A stretch of 64,000 nucleotides of DNA from Sthenelais limicola (taxonomy: Eukaryota; Annelida; Polychaeta; Phyllodocida; Sigalionidae): the NCBI GenBank assembly GCA_942159475.1, contig OW804096.1, positions 15,338,906 to 15,402,905 on the forward strand, in the 5' to 3' direction. Below are positions 1 through 10,563 of the stretch, one piece after another. The notes below the pieces were generated by a model that was not told where the DNA came from, searched no databases, and saw only the letters and a list, made by a program, of their open reading frames with translations. Position 1 is the first letter of the stretch. Every line of letters begins with the position of its first letter. Position numbers and translations under genes: made by a program.

Positions 1-269
1 GAATAGTAGGCTATCACTGTTTTGTTCTGTAACATTGAAATCATCATATTGTTTCCTTCAATATTCATTCATGTTGCCATCCCTATCTATTTTTCAGTTA
101 TCCAACTTCGATCCAAATTTAGTCCAAAGAGCTAGGGAGTTCAAATTACAATTATGTTTAGTAAGCTTACGGGTTCTGTCTTGTTCTCATTTCTTAATTT
201 CTCTTCTCTTAATGTAGGGTTAGTAGTCCAGGAACATACTGGAAGACCTGGAAGTCACCTTTCAGACCT
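1..269. other. Intronic or intergenic sequence, no feature
   Basis: AT-rich single-copy-looking sequence. The short open frames here have no splice context or recognisable domain. Confidence 0.5.
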
Positions 270-273
270 ATAT

Positions 274-507
274 GGGTCAATTTTCAGAAAATGTACAATT
301 GGCAGCTCTACACATTTAGGAACTTCTGCTAAATTAGGCTTAAAAATGATGAATACTGGGTATATCTGAGTATATTTGGTATCGCATTGATTTAAAGTAT
401 CAGTTCTGTTATGTTAAACTGCATTTTGAAGCTTATTTCTGTCTTGAATGTGGGTTATTTGAGAGCATTGCTGAAGGCGAATTGTACATTTACTGAAAAT
501 CTGACCC
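274..507. mobile_element. Family A MITE, copy A1
   Basis: Starts GGGTCAATTTTCAG and ends CTGAAAATCTGACCC, with the inner GTACAATT/AATTGTAC inverted repeats. It is flanked on both sides by ATAT, a 4-bp target duplication. There is no coding capacity. The interior (TTTAAAGTATCAGTTCTG) matches copies A3, A12, A13, A15 and A16. Confidence 0.85.
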
Positions 508-1650
508 ATATCTTTAGAGTATGAACTGTTTAATCATTTTTTGTACTTCAATGTATAAGTTAATTCTTAGAGGAAGAGGAATATATTAGCTCTAAGGTTA
601 AATCTTCTAAAATATGTATATCTGTAAAATATTCTAAAGGGACTAACTGATAACTATTTTTGACTGGGTTCCATGAGATTATCATTGTATGAAACTGGAC
701 TCAATACATTTTTTCAAAAACAAAAAATCTCCTTTTTGTAAAATAAAGTGCAAATAAATTATATATCAATTCAATTCAAGATTGAGAGTATCTGATGTGT
801 TCATTTCCCTTAAAAACCTGGATGATTAATGTTAAAAACTTACTTATTTACGAAGATTACTATGGGAAACTTATAGTTTCTGTACAACAATATTGATACT
901 TTTTGAATATTTATTTGTATCGCATGAGAATATCGGGACTTGTCCACGAAATTGTATGCAATAAAAATCTTTAAAAAAAAATTGGAGCTAAGACTATTGG
1001 AAGGCCATATGTTGCGGCAGATTCTTCCATCCAAGGTTATTAATACATCAGAAAGAGGGGTTGGGGTCGGGGTCAAACACACTACACCCCACAGGTCAAG
1101 GGGTCAAGGGGTCCATGTCCACTCTTATGACCCCACAAGGTCATTGCGAGTTCAACAGACCGGCCAGAAGCGGGCAAAGGTCACGGTGACCTCTGTAAGC
1201 GGGGTTGTTGTTCACAACATCATAATTACCCAACCACAGGCACGGTGAAGGGGTGCTGAAGGGGGTATTAAGGGGGCAGGGGGGCCAGCGGGGGGGGGGG
1301 GGGGGTAACAAATAGTGCGGTTACTAGTCCAGGATGCACTGCGACCACAAATATTCCCGGAATTTATTCTGGTTTTGTAAAAAGCTTACTTCAGCAAACT
1401 TCCCACATGATCTGTTGCCTGATATTTGTTTTGTTCAGGCCATGGAATGCACAAGTATTTCAGTAGACATTTTCGTGGTCATTAATGGTTCTTTTTTTCT
1501 TTTCTTTCCCCAATATCAAACATATTTCTTTTTCAATACAACAAAAAGGGGGGGGCGGGTATGCATAATTATTCAGAATCGTTGAACTTCAGTTCAGTAA
1601 ATATCCTATATATGACCTTATAGTACTTTTAGCGTAAGATCTGACAAATT
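508..1650. other. Gene-free stretch
   Basis: AT-rich sequence with a GGTCAAGGGG short repeat near 1097 and a run of about 17 G near 1290. No exon, RNA gene or dispersed family was recognised. Confidence 0.5.
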
Positions 1651-1662
1651 TATTTTTCAGTC

Positions 1663-3110
1663 TTGGTCCTGGGTATGACCTTAAAGGCAAACGCTACTAT
1701 TCACTGCCACGCCCCCCTTTTCCATATACCAAATATCCGGGCATTTTATGTACTATTGCTTTAGCACTGCAGTCTATGAGGAAACGGCCCATTTTTTCAT
1801 GTTTTATAGTATAAAACAAACAATTAATGGCTACTCCTACTGTCCCAAAACTTTCTACACATATAATGCAGGTTATATACTACATATTAAAAGGGAAAAA
1901 AACATATGTCATCGAGTTAGATTTTTTTTTATAGCTGTCTGAAATAGACATGTTTGGGGAACTGAGCTAACTTTGGGTACCCTCAGTTGTACCCATTTAG
2001 TATGCAAGTCTATTGGGAAGTGCTGCATTTTTCTTTCACGGTTTTGGGAATAAAACAAAAATGAAAACTCCTAATGTCCCAAAATTTTCTACACATATAG
2101 TGCAGGTAATATTCTACACATATATAGGGAAAAAAATGTATGTCATCATGCTAAAAAAATAATTGTAGCTGTTTGAAATAGACATGTTTAGGAAACATAG
2201 AACACATTGAAACAGCAGATTTTATGGTTGTCATGCCATGTTTCAAAGCCCCATAATTCAGAAACTAGCACGGTGACCCATTATTTTTTTTTCAGTTTTA
2301 TGAACACACATACTTCAAGAACCATATACTAAAGAATCAGAAAAATGACATTTAATTTCGATGAGAGAGAAAAAAAATGTTTTTATTAAATTAGTGAAAA
2401 AAAAGTGGGTTTTTTCGAGTTTTTAATTTAAAATTTGCATTTCATATTTTTTGTTTTCAGAATAAAAATAACCATGCATTCTATAAAAAAGAGGCATAGA
2501 ATTATTGGCAAAATAATACTCTCTCTAAAACTGTTAACCTTACTTAAATTGAGGGAATATAAATAGCAAATATGAACTATGAAGTCGAGGTACTCCAAAA
2601 TGAGCCCCCCTTTTGATCCTCATTGGTTCTTTTGAGGTACCAACTTATGAAGCACTCTAATTAAAAATTGAGCACGGTGACCCATTGATTTTTTTCCATC
2701 TTTATGACCAGAAACACTTCAAGAATCAAATTTCAAAGTTTCAGAAAAATGACATTTATTTTCATTTTCCACTAGATAGTAGCGTTTGCCTTTAAAGTGC
2801 CTTTCTGTCTCTTTTTCTCTGTCTCTCTCTCCCTACTTCTCCATCTCTACTCCCTGGGTATGATCATAAACTGCCTCCCTCTCAGCTCTCCCGCCCTTGA
2901 TATAACCATAGTATATGTGTTGATAATGGTGTAAAGCAACCAATCTCACTCACTCCCTCTCAGCTCTCCCGCCCTTGATATAACCTTCTTAAATGTGTTG
3001 ATAAGGGCGTAAAGCAACCAATCTCACTCACTCCCTCTCAGCTCTCCCGCCCTTGATATAACCTTCTTAAATGTGTTGATAAGGGCGTAAAGCAACCAAT
3101 CTCACTCACC
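1663..3110 (-). mobile_element. Family C retroposon copy C1, interrupted by element H and with a triplicated end
   Basis: A family C sequence in minus orientation, bounded by a perfect 12-bp target duplication TATTTTTCAGTC (1651-1662 and 3111-3122). It reads from the GGTCCTGGGT end, is broken after GACC by element H, resumes with AAGTGCCTTTCTGTCTC, and ends with three tandem copies (period 78 bp) of the segment running from CTCAGCTCTCCCGCCC to AAGCAACCAATCTCACTC. The long duplication indicates target-primed retroposition. I did not find a convincing box A/box B pair, so tRNA ancestry is unproven. Confidence 0.85.
1685..2791. mobile_element. Element H: 1.1 kb non-autonomous TTAA-flanked DNA transposon nested in C1
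   Basis: Begins AGGCAAACGCTACTAT and ends with the exact reverse complement ATAGTAGCGTTTGCCT, a 16-bp perfect terminal inverted repeat flanked by TTAA on each side. The interrupted host sequence reads GACC-TTAA-AGTGCC in uninterrupted C copies, so the insertion site is directly visible. The interior contains a degenerate internal duplication (the blocks starting CCAAAACTTTCTACACATAT and CCAAAATTTTCTACACATAT) and a repeated GCACGGTGACCCATT block. No ORF is transposase-like. TTAA duplication is typical of piggyBac-type transposases, but the superfamily is an inference. Confidence 0.85.
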
Positions 3111-3308
3111 TATTTTTCAGTCATTAATGGTTCAATGGCAAACTATTCCCTTATATTAGTTATATTCGTTGTCTCTCTATATATTTATATATCATCTATA
3201 TATACCTCCATGCGTCCATCTATATTTTCCACACCAAAAGGATTTTGTGCCGTACAGGGAAGTGAAAGGATTTAAATCATTTAGATTTCTTGGTTTGGTT
3301 GGTTACGG

Positions 3309-3478
3309 AACTAGTCTAGGCACGCGGCCAAGATAGTGATTGGACGCCTACTGCGCTAATGGCTTTCCTGGCCCTGGAGTAAAGCGTCTTAATGGGATTA
3401 TAATGACATTATGCGGTTTGAAGCGATGGGGGTTTTCCATAAGTTTGGAGGGACTCTTTCAACTCTTGAGTCTACAAG
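3309..3478. mobile_element. Family B element, copy B1 (degenerate)
   Basis: Carries the subfamily-2 marks TGATTGGACGCCTACTGCGC, CCTGGAGTA and GGGATTATAATGACATTATG, then TTTGGAGGGACTCTTTCAAC. Its ends are diverged (TAGTCTAGG, TTGAGTCTAC). Confidence 0.7.
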
Positions 3479-3888
3479 ATTTTTCCGCTAATATTTTTGT
3501 TGTAAGACCAAACGAAAAAAAAAAGAAAGAAAAAATATTGTTGTTGTCATTTTACGGTTGGTAATTAGGCTTTAGGCAGTGATGTCTATCACCTGTAAGG
3601 TAATTTATCTTGCGCGACCAGTAGTTAGATAAACGCAGCCCTATATTTTTATATATTTTTTTAAAAAGTAGTTTTAACATCAATCAACAACTGAAAAGTT
3701 TCTACTTTTGTTGTTCTCTGAAAGTTATTTGACCAAAATCGTGGAGGAGGATTTCAGCCTGTTGAGCTTTATAATTAATCGTCCAGCTTTATATTTCGGT
3801 GGCCCGCCGAAACCCTTTGCTCTTATTGCTTGTATTTCCCTGACCGATTCGACTTTAATGATACGTGTATAAAGATATAACAACAGCA
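3479..3888. other. Gene-free stretch with a dispersed-repeat trace
   Basis: AT-rich sequence. The segment around 3688-3750 (AAAGTTTCTACTTTTG, TTTGACCAAAAT, GGAGGATTT) resembles 31575-31645 next to the first assembly gap, so it is a low-copy dispersed repeat of unknown type. Confidence 0.4.
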
Positions 3889-4092
3889 CACTCTAGGTCC
3901 AAACCCTCAGATCAGATAAGAATGGTATGTCAGCCTACCTCGCTAATCGGTTTCTTGTCCTAAAACTCGGCGTTTTAATGGGAATATAATGACATTTTGC
4001 CGTCTTAATGGAATTATAATGACTCGTTGTGGTTTGAGATGAGAGGGTTTCCCTTCATTCGAAGGGACTCTCTCAAGTGTGAGCCTAGACTG
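3889..4092. mobile_element. Family B element, copy B2
   Basis: Full length: CACTCTAGGTCCAAACC to GTGAGCCTAGACTG. It contains TCAGATCAGATAAGAATGG and the ATTATAATG core. Confidence 0.85.
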
Positions 4093-4229
4093 AGCAGCAC
4101 AATATTGATAACGTCAGTCCTATCTTAGAATACTCTAAGGTCATATAGGTCGGGTCAAACAATGAGGAAATTGGCTCCCATTCTTTTGTCGTAACAATTT
4201 TTTAAGTTATACTTCAAAGAACACCTCGT

Positions 4230-4434
4230 TTCAGGCCCAAAGTTGAGAGAGTCCCTTCAAACGGAGGGAAAGCCTCTCGCCCCAACCGCAAAGTGACATA
4301 ATTCCATGAAGACCGCAAAATGTCATTATATTCCCATTAGAACGCCAAGTCCTAGGTCAGGAAACCGATTAGCATATTAGGCCTTTAATCATTGACATAC
4401 CATTGTTATCTGATCTGTGGGTTTGGACCTAGAC
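4230..4434. mobile_element. Family B element, copy B3
   Basis: Reverse orientation relative to B2: GGCCCAAAGTTGAGAGAG to GGTTTGGACCTAGAC. The first terminus is eroded. Confidence 0.8.
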
Positions 4435-4877
4435 AAAACATTTCCATTGATATGTGGAAATAACATAGCTGACAGCTTTAAAAAAAAGTATTTTTAAATA
4501 TCCAGGTGAGGAAATAATGATGGTAGCAGCCGTAACTAATTACTGTAGACTAATTAATGATTGTGCACTTGTCAGAGGACGACCTTGTGGGACTATGGCC
4601 ACCATTATACCCCGAATTGGGTCAAGGCAAACCTATTCTGGTTTCCCATTTTTATATCCCTATATTAATCATCTGTGAACAAAAAGGCTCTGCTTTAAGG
4701 TTGTTTCATTTTGTTTTATTTTTGTACTAGGAGTAGATAAGCTCAAACACAGCTACTTCCGATAGTGCCTGAGGTATGTGTGGGTGGGTGGGAGGTGGGG
4801 AGGAGGGGGGGGGGGGGGGCGGCGGGAGGGGTAAAATTGCAGCCACACCTGTATTCGAACCCCCAACCAACCCTCTC
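4435..4877. other. Gene-free stretch
   Basis: No exon recognised. A G-rich run around 4795-4830 precedes copy B4. Confidence 0.45.
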
Positions 4878-5093
4878 CAGTCTAGGCCCAAAGTTTAGTC
4901 TCTCTTCAAACGGAGGGAAAGCCTCTTGCCTCAAACCGCAAAGTGCCATTATAATTCCATCCAGACCGCAAAATGCCATTATATTCCCATTAGAACGCAG
5001 GGTCCTAGGCTGGGAAACTGATTAGCAAAGTAAGTAGGCGTCCAATCACTGACATACCATTCTTATTGGATCTGAGGGTTTGGATCTAGACTG
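4878..5093. mobile_element. Family B element, copy B4
   Basis: CAGTCTAGGCCCAAAG to GGATCTAGACTG. It has a hybrid interior with a GTAGGCGTCCAATCACTGAC segment shared with the second subfamily. Confidence 0.8.
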
Positions 5094-5116
5094 TCTGGCT
5101 CCAAAACCAGCACAGT

Positions 5117-5199
5117 TAACCGTCCAGGCTCAGAGCGGAATAGAGCGATAGGCTTTCCCTCAGTTTGAAGGGACTCTCTCAACTCTGAGCCTGAACTGA
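5117..5199. mobile_element. Family B fragment B5
   Basis: Short internally deleted copy: CCAGGCTCAGAG, then GGCTTTCCCTCAGTTTGAAG, ending GAGCCTGAACTG. Confidence 0.65.
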
Positions 5200-5609
5200 T
5201 CACAAGGTCACTCCAATCCAACCCAAGGTCAGTCACAGGGCTACAAAAATGCATAATATGGACAACGGTCTAGGAAGTAACCTGGAAGTTTATTTTGGAA
5301 CTTCCTTAGCCCAAAGATGGAAGTTGATATTTTAGTCAAATGTCAGCGCGTCTTTGTGTTGTTGTAAACAAGTTGGACGCTGCTATTTTATCCTAATAAA
5401 CCTCCCACCTTATTTTTACACAAACATTTTTTCTCTTAGCTTTTTGCCACACACGCGGATTTGTAGAAGACTGTTTTGTTTATTTCATGAGCAAAATATT
5501 TTCAGTAAATAAAATGAGACAATTTCTCCCATGAAAGCAATAAAAAAAGACATTGATTAAATAGTTGATTAATATTTCTTAGAAATTTCATCTGACTGTG
5601 ATTGGATTT

Positions 5610-5673
5610 TGGTTTGGGCCTCAGATCCTATACAATCGGGCGTTCCCTCAGTTTGAAGGGACTCTCCCAACTG
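5610..5673. mobile_element. Family B fragment B6
   Basis: GGGCCTCAGATCC followed by TTCCCTCAGTTTGAAGGGAC, an internally deleted copy directly beside B7. Confidence 0.55.
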
Positions 5674-5684
5674 AAGACATATTA

Positions 5685-5887
5685 CAGTCTAGGCCCAAAC
5701 TTGAGAGAGTCCGTTCAAATGAAGGGAAAGCCTCTCGCCCCAAACCGCAAAGTGCCATTATAATTCCATTAAAACCGCAAAATGCCATTATATTCCCATA
5801 AAACGCTGAGTCTGAGTCCAGAAAACTGATTAGCGAAGTAGACTGACATACCATTCTTATCTGATCTGAGGGTTTGGACCTAGAGTG
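5685..5887. mobile_element. Family B element, copy B7
   Basis: CAGTCTAGGCCCAAAC to GGACCTAGAGTG, full length. It is flanked by ATATTA on the left and ATATTA on the right, the clearest candidate target duplication of this family, although other copies suggest a shorter TA duplication. Confidence 0.85.
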
Positions 5888-6345
5888 ATATTACGTTTTG
5901 TCTATATTTGGTTTAAAACATGTACAACAAACTATGACACTTTAACCAAATTAAAGGGGCACTCGGAAAAAACTGATAATCAGAGATTTTTCCTCTTTCC
6001 ATAAGTTTCTCTGTAATTTTACATTGTATGACACTATAGATGTAATGTGATATGGAAATAAAAATATATTAATAAACTAGGTATGGGGGGGGGGGGACTT
6101 TTTTTTTATATAAAAAAAGGAACTGAACTCTTTTTCGTAAGAATAGTTGTTTAGAGAAATGTACCTTTGAAAGGTTTTCTGGTTAGGAAATGTCATGTTC
6201 CTACTTTCATTATCGAGGTCAGGCAAGGTCAAATACTTTTTAAGTTTATAGGCTTTTCAAGGTCAGGGTTTTTTTGCCTTAGGGTTATTTGAGAGAAACA
6301 CTGAAGGCTTATTATACGTTTTCTCAGACCACGTGAGAGCACAAC
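5888..6345. other. Gene-free stretch
   Basis: AT-rich, with a G run followed by a T run near 6085-6110. No supported feature. Confidence 0.45.
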
Positions 6346-6357
6346 AATTCGCATGGA

Positions 6358-6541
6358 GTGAGTGAGTGAGATTGGTTGCTTTACGCCCTTATCAACACAT
6401 TTGATATGGTTATATCAAGGGCGGGAGAGCTGAGAGGGAGGCAGTTTATGATCATACCCAGGAAATAGAGATAGAGAAGAAGGGAGAGAGAGACAGAGAA
6501 AAAGAGACAGAAAGGCACTTTAAGGTCTTACCCAGGACCAA
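6358..6541 (+). mobile_element. Family C retroposon, copy C2
   Basis: GTGAGTGAGTGAGATTGG through TTTACGCCCTTATCAACAC, GGGCGGGAGAGCTGAGAGGG and a purine-rich segment to GGTCTTACCCAGGACC. It is flanked by AATTCGCATGGA and AATGCGCATGGA, an 11-of-12 match, so a retroposition duplication. The right-hand target sequence is family G (copy G2). Confidence 0.85.
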
Positions 6542-6545
6542 AATG

Positions 6546-6972
6546 CGCATGGAATTATGGTACTAATGGTACAGTGTTAAGTCTATAGAAAACATACCAT
6601 GTTCAGCATGGAATATCAATTGGTGCTCTAATGTCAATATCCATGTGTTTTACATGTTTCCATATCCTTCATCTTTCCATTCCAATCATGCATTTGGTTA
6701 TCATAGATCATTTATACAGGCTGAAAACAATCGCAATTTGCGATAAAAATGTTGCTAAATTAAGATTAAGATTAAGATTAAGATGTTTTTTATTTGTCAA
6801 ATAGAAACTACAGAGCTTCTGTAAATATAAAAGGTGACAAACAGGTCTACATGCCTATGATACAACATTGGTACCATTTCTTCCGGCATAATTTGTATGT
6901 CAAACCTGAACTGAATCTATCCCAGCATTCAGTGTAAGAGACATGCGCAGTGGCACATGCAAATCCCCTATT
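6546..6972. mobile_element. Family G element, copy G2 (partial)
   Basis: Matches G1 over GCATGGAATTATGG, AATGGTACAG, AACATACCATGTTCAGCAT and TGTCAATATCCATGTGTT, then again at GACATGCGCAGTG and the right end CCCCTATT. A segment of about 120 bp beginning with (TTAAGA)n in the middle is absent from G1. The left end was disrupted near the C2 insertion. Confidence 0.7.
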
Positions 6973-7121
6973 GTAACACAGGGATGAAAGTGGAGTTTTT
7001 TTTCCAGATTTTCTAAGAAATATTTGTGAAAATTTGGGATATTTTTTCCTGAAAATTCTAGGTTGAAAATCCATGAAATTTGAAGAAATGGCTTTCCTAG
7101 CCGTGCAGTAGGCATCCTAAT

Positions 7122-7351
7122 GGAGCGAGAGGCTTTCCCTCAGTTTGAAGGGAATCTCTCAAATTTGAGCCTAGACTGGAGTAAAAGGCTTTCCCTCCGT
7201 TTGGAGGGACTCTCTCAACCCTGAGCCTAGACTGGAGCGAGAGGCTTTCCCTCCGTTTGGAGGGACTCTCTCAGCTCTGAGCCTAGACTGGAGCGAGAGG
7301 CTTTCCTTTCCCTCAGTTTGAAGGGACTCTCTCAACTTTGAGCCTAGACTA
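7122..7351. repeat. Tandem amplification of the right end of a family B element (B8)
   Basis: Four consecutive copies, about 62 bp each, of the B right end: GAGCGAGAGGCTTTCCCTC, TTTG(A/G)AGGGACTCTCTCA, GAGCCTAGACTG. Copies differ by point changes, so the array is not a sequencing stutter. Confidence 0.85.
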
Positions 7352-7376
7352 ACAATAATGGTGGTTATATATTTGA

Positions 7377-7611
7377 GGGTCAGATTTTCAAAAAATGTAC
7401 AATTCACCATCACCAATTCTCTCAAATAAGCCAAATTTCAGACGAAGATGAAATTCAAAATACAGTTCAACCTAACCAAACCAATTGCTATAATCAATAC
7501 AATGCTGAATATACTCGAATTTATACCTAGTATTGACCAGAATGCAGCCTATTTTAGCAGAATTTACTCAATGTGTACAGCCGCCAATTGTACATTTTCT
7601 GAAAATCTGAC
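7377..7611. mobile_element. Family A MITE, copy A2, next to a splice donor
   Basis: GGGTCAGATTTTCA at the left and ATTTTCTGAAAATCTGAC at the right; the final CC is lost. Its right end stops 12 bases from the last base of the insulin-receptor-like exon at 7624-7807, so the intron begins GTAGGTTCATAAG and then runs straight into the MITE terminus. Confidence 0.85.
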
Positions 7612-7623
7612 TTATGAACCTAC

Positions 7624-7807
7624 CTTTAGGACAGGGTCCATTGCATTTCTTGCACTTGTTTTTGTTGCTCTGGTCCTCCATATAACCGCTGGGGCAGTCC
7701 TTGATGCACTCATTAGCGTGTAACTTCCAATGTACGGTGTTAATGTAACCTCTCTTCTTACCCTTACTCTTACACGCCTTGGCCAGAATACATCTCCGGT
7801 TTAAATA
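7624..7807 (-). CDS. Insulin/IGF-receptor-like gene: exon for the second half of the furin-like cysteine-rich region
   Basis: This 184-bp exon encodes about 61 residues beginning YLNRRCILAKACKSKG and ending KKCNGPCPKG. Cysteine spacing and the landmarks NECIKDCPSGY and CNGPCPK match the end of the cysteine-rich region of insulin/IGF-I receptors, just before the L2 domain. That region is extracellular and helps form the hormone-binding alpha subunit. The acceptor is CTCATTGCAG (phase 0) and the donor is G|GTAGGT (phase 1). Vertebrate receptors carry the whole cysteine-rich region in one exon, as I recall; here it is split between this exon and 22467-22642. The following exon (L2 domain) is not found between here and base 1. 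A family A MITE abuts the donor. The phase-0 join with the previous exon gives a continuous reading frame. Confidence 0.9.
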
Positions 7808-8224
7808 CTGCAATGAGAAAGAAAACACAATTTAATATTTAATATATGCGACGAATCTTAAAAAAAAATAAAAAAAAATAAAAAATTAATATTTAATATA
7901 TTTTGTAATTCTTTTGTCTTCTTTGAGTTCTGGGTGAGAGCTATTGCCTATTGCCGCGTAAGTCTGTCTGATCCAGGAGTCTCAGGTGTGGGGGAAAAAA
8001 TTTGATTCAGCGGTGGTCGTGCAGGTTAGGAGTTCAAGCTTTGTCTACCTAATATAATTAATATTTAATATATTCAAAGCTATAATGACAAACACCAAAG
8101 CTGTAATAAAGACAAGTGGAGGTGGGGAAAAAAAGACAAAAAAAAGACAAGATTATGCTTTAGGATGTTTTATTCAATAGATTCAGAGTATACATTGCTC
8201 CTTCTGCAGGGTAATATTTAATAT
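7808..8224. other. Intron sequence with a recurrent short motif
   Basis: A-rich intron upstream of the 7624-7807 exon. TAATATTTAATATA recurs four times in about 400 bases (near 7833, 7887, 8059 and 8212). Confidence 0.5.
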
Positions 8225-8396
8225 AGTCTAGGCCTCTCAGATCAGATACAAGTGGCGTGTCGGTGATTGGACGCCTACTGCGCTTATGGGCTAGCTCTCC
8301 CGGGTAGACGTCCTAATGGGATTATAATGGCATTTTGCGGTTTGGGGCGAGAGGCTTTCCCTCAGGTTGGAGGGACTCGCTTAACTCTGAGCCTAG
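8225..8396. mobile_element. Family B element, copy B9 (subfamily 2)
   Basis: AGTCTAGGCCTCTCAGATC, GTGATTGGACGCCTACTGCG, GATTATAATGGCATTTTGCG, ending CTGAGCCTAGGG. Confidence 0.8.
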
Positions 8397-8570
8397 GGTT
8401 TTCCCCTACATCTGTAATCCTATTAAAAGACAACTTTAACAGTGAACAATACCTGGGCCTGGTTGTCCACACCACACAGGGCAGCCTTGCGGACAACCAA
8501 AAATGAATATTTGGGCGTCTTGCGGACAATCAGGTTTTACCTTTCTTTGATGTGGGTAGATAACCATTAT

Positions 8571-8815
8571 GGGTCCGATTTTCAGAAAATGTACAATTGG
8601 CAGCTGTACATATTTAGTAATTTCTGCTAAATCCTGCTAAATAATGATAAATTTGGGGTATATCTGAGTATAGTTGGTATCGCATTGGTTTAAAGTATCA
8701 GTTCTGACTAAGACTGTTATGTTAAACTGCATTTTGAAGCTTATTCCTGTCTTGAATGTGGGTTATTTGAGAGGATTGGGGAAGGCGAATTGTACATTTT
8801 CTGAAAATCTGACCC
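8571..8815. mobile_element. Family A MITE, copy A3
   Basis: GGGTCCGATTTTCAG to CTGAAAATCTGACCC. Flanks are TTAT and ATAT, an imperfect 4-bp duplication. The interior is of the A1 type. Confidence 0.85.
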
Positions 8816-9214
8816 ATATACATGTATAAATATCGGGCAACCATATTTTGAAAAGTGGCCGTCCCGAGGACAGCCACTTTTCGAAGTGTAATTTCTGTTC
8901 AACCCTGTGTTTATCCTATTACATCTTAATTCTTTATCTCCCATCTCATCTTTTTCAACATCACCTAATGTATGTTTTGTAATTATATGCTAATATCTGA
9001 AGACCTGGAAAAAGGATCTTTAATTCCTAGTGCTTTCAGAATCAACTGACAAATGTATAGATTTTTGATAAACAAATGTTCAAAAGGAATGAAGTGGATC
9101 AATAATATCTGTCTCTCCTGAATAGTTAAACTTTCTGACATGGTTTTCAACCCTTGGTGAAAACTATCATGACTAAAGCTGTAAAAATGGAACACCCCTC
9201 CCCCCCCCCCCCTC
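8816..9214. other. Gene-free stretch
   Basis: No exon or repeat family recognised. A C run near 9198-9211 precedes C3. Confidence 0.45.
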
Positions 9215-9471
9215 TGTTCCTGGGTAAGACCTTAAAGTGCCTTTCTGTCTCTTTTTCTCTGTCTCTCCCTCCCTTCTTCTCTATCTCTATTTCCTGGGTA
9301 TGATCATAAACTGCCTCCCTCTCAGCTCTCCCGCCCTTGATATAACCTTTCAATGTGTTGATAAGGGCGTAAAGCAACCAATCTCATTCGCTCCCTCTCA
9401 GCTCTCCCGCCCTTAATATAACCTTTCGATGTGTTGATAAGGGCGTAAAGCAACCAATCTCATTCGCTCCC
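9215..9471 (-). mobile_element. Family C retroposon, copy C3, with a duplicated end
   Basis: Minus-orientation C: TCCTGGGTAAGACCTTAAAG, CTGTCTCTTTTTCTCTGTCT, GGGTATGATCATAAACTGCC, then two tandem copies (period about 76 bp) of the CTCAGCTCTCCCGCCC to CAACCAATCTCATTCG segment. The TTAA site where element H entered C1 is uninterrupted here. No clear target duplication; C runs lie at both ends. Confidence 0.8.
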
Positions 9472-9932
9472 CCCCCCCCCTCCCCAGTAAATTCAATGTT
9501 CCTCCCTAGTAAATGAAGTCACCATTAGGATCGCATTGCCTTTGAAATCCGTCGCCCCCCCCCCGATCCCCTGCCTCCACCCTCCCCCCCCCCCCTTCCT
9601 ATGTATGTGCATGAGAGATAAGCATGATCCAGTCTACCTACTATAGTTCTTTTTTTTATGGGTGGAGCCTATCCTAACCAGATGATCATTATCTACAGGG
9701 GGCACCATGTTTTTTTATATGGGCTTACCACGCAAACACTATCATTACTTTGATCATGAATAGGCCAACCAATGTATAAAAACAAATTAATCAAAATAAG
9801 TAGAATTGTCATACATAATTTTCACTATTATAACGACTTGACTATTGTCTTGGTAATCATTAAATGATTAAATATACATTAAATAATTGAATATACAAAA
9901 CTCAATTAATTAATTAACATTGAACTTATATA
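9472..9932. other. Gene-free stretch with C runs
   Basis: Poly-C tracts near 9471, 9554 and 9585, then AT-rich sequence with TTAATTAATTAA before copy B10. No gene seen. Confidence 0.45.
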
Positions 9933-10136
9933 CACTCTAGGTCCAAACCCTCAGATCAGATAAGAATGGTATGTCAGTCTACTTCGCTAATCAGTATCCT
10001 TGCCTAGAACTCGGCGTTTTAATGGGAATATAATGACATTTTTCGGTCTTAATGGAATTATAGTGGCACTTTGTGGTTTGAGGTGAGAGGCTTTCCCTTT
10101 GTTTGAAGGGCCTTCCTCAACTTTGGGCGTAAACTG
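9933..10136. mobile_element. Family B element, copy B10
   Basis: CACTCTAGGTCCAAACCC to TTGGGCGTAAACTG. Flanked by TATATA and TATATT, consistent with a TA-type target. Confidence 0.8.
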
Positions 10137-10190
10137 TATATTGTCTAGTCTATCATTGGTAATCATAAGATGATATACTGGCTACAGTAT

Positions 10191-10244
10191 CCAATGGCTT
10201 TCCCTGAGTTTTAAGGAATTTCTGACGACTCTGAGCCTAGACTA
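10191..10244. mobile_element. Family B fragment B11
   Basis: Right-end fragment: GGCTTTCCCTGAGTTTTAAG to GAGCCTAGAC. Confidence 0.6.
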
Positions 10245-10268
10245 CAATGCAACAGTAGCAGTGCATTA

Positions 10269-10512
10269 GGGTCAGATTTTCAGAAAATGTACAATTGGCA
10301 GCTGTACACATTTAGTAAATTCTGCTAAATCAGGCTGCAATTTGATCAATACTACTAAATAAATTCGAGTAAATTTGGCATTGCATTGATTCTAGCAATC
10401 TGTTTGGTAAAGGTTAGGTTGAACTGTATTTTGAACTTTATTTTCTCCTGAAATTTGGGGTATTTGAGAGGATTGGTGAAGGCGAATTGTAAATTTTCTG
10501 AAAATCCGACCC
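10269..10512. mobile_element. Family A MITE, copy A4
   Basis: GGGTCAGATTTTCAG to CTGAAAATCCGACCC, flanked by ATTA on both sides. The duplication is not palindromic, so it fixes the element ends at GGG/CCC. The interior (CTAGCAATCTGTTTGGT) is shared with A5-A7, A11, A14, A18 and A22. Confidence 0.9.
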
Positions 10513-10563
10513 ATTACCTTTTACATGTACGACTACCATACATACTGCACAAAAAGTGCACTA

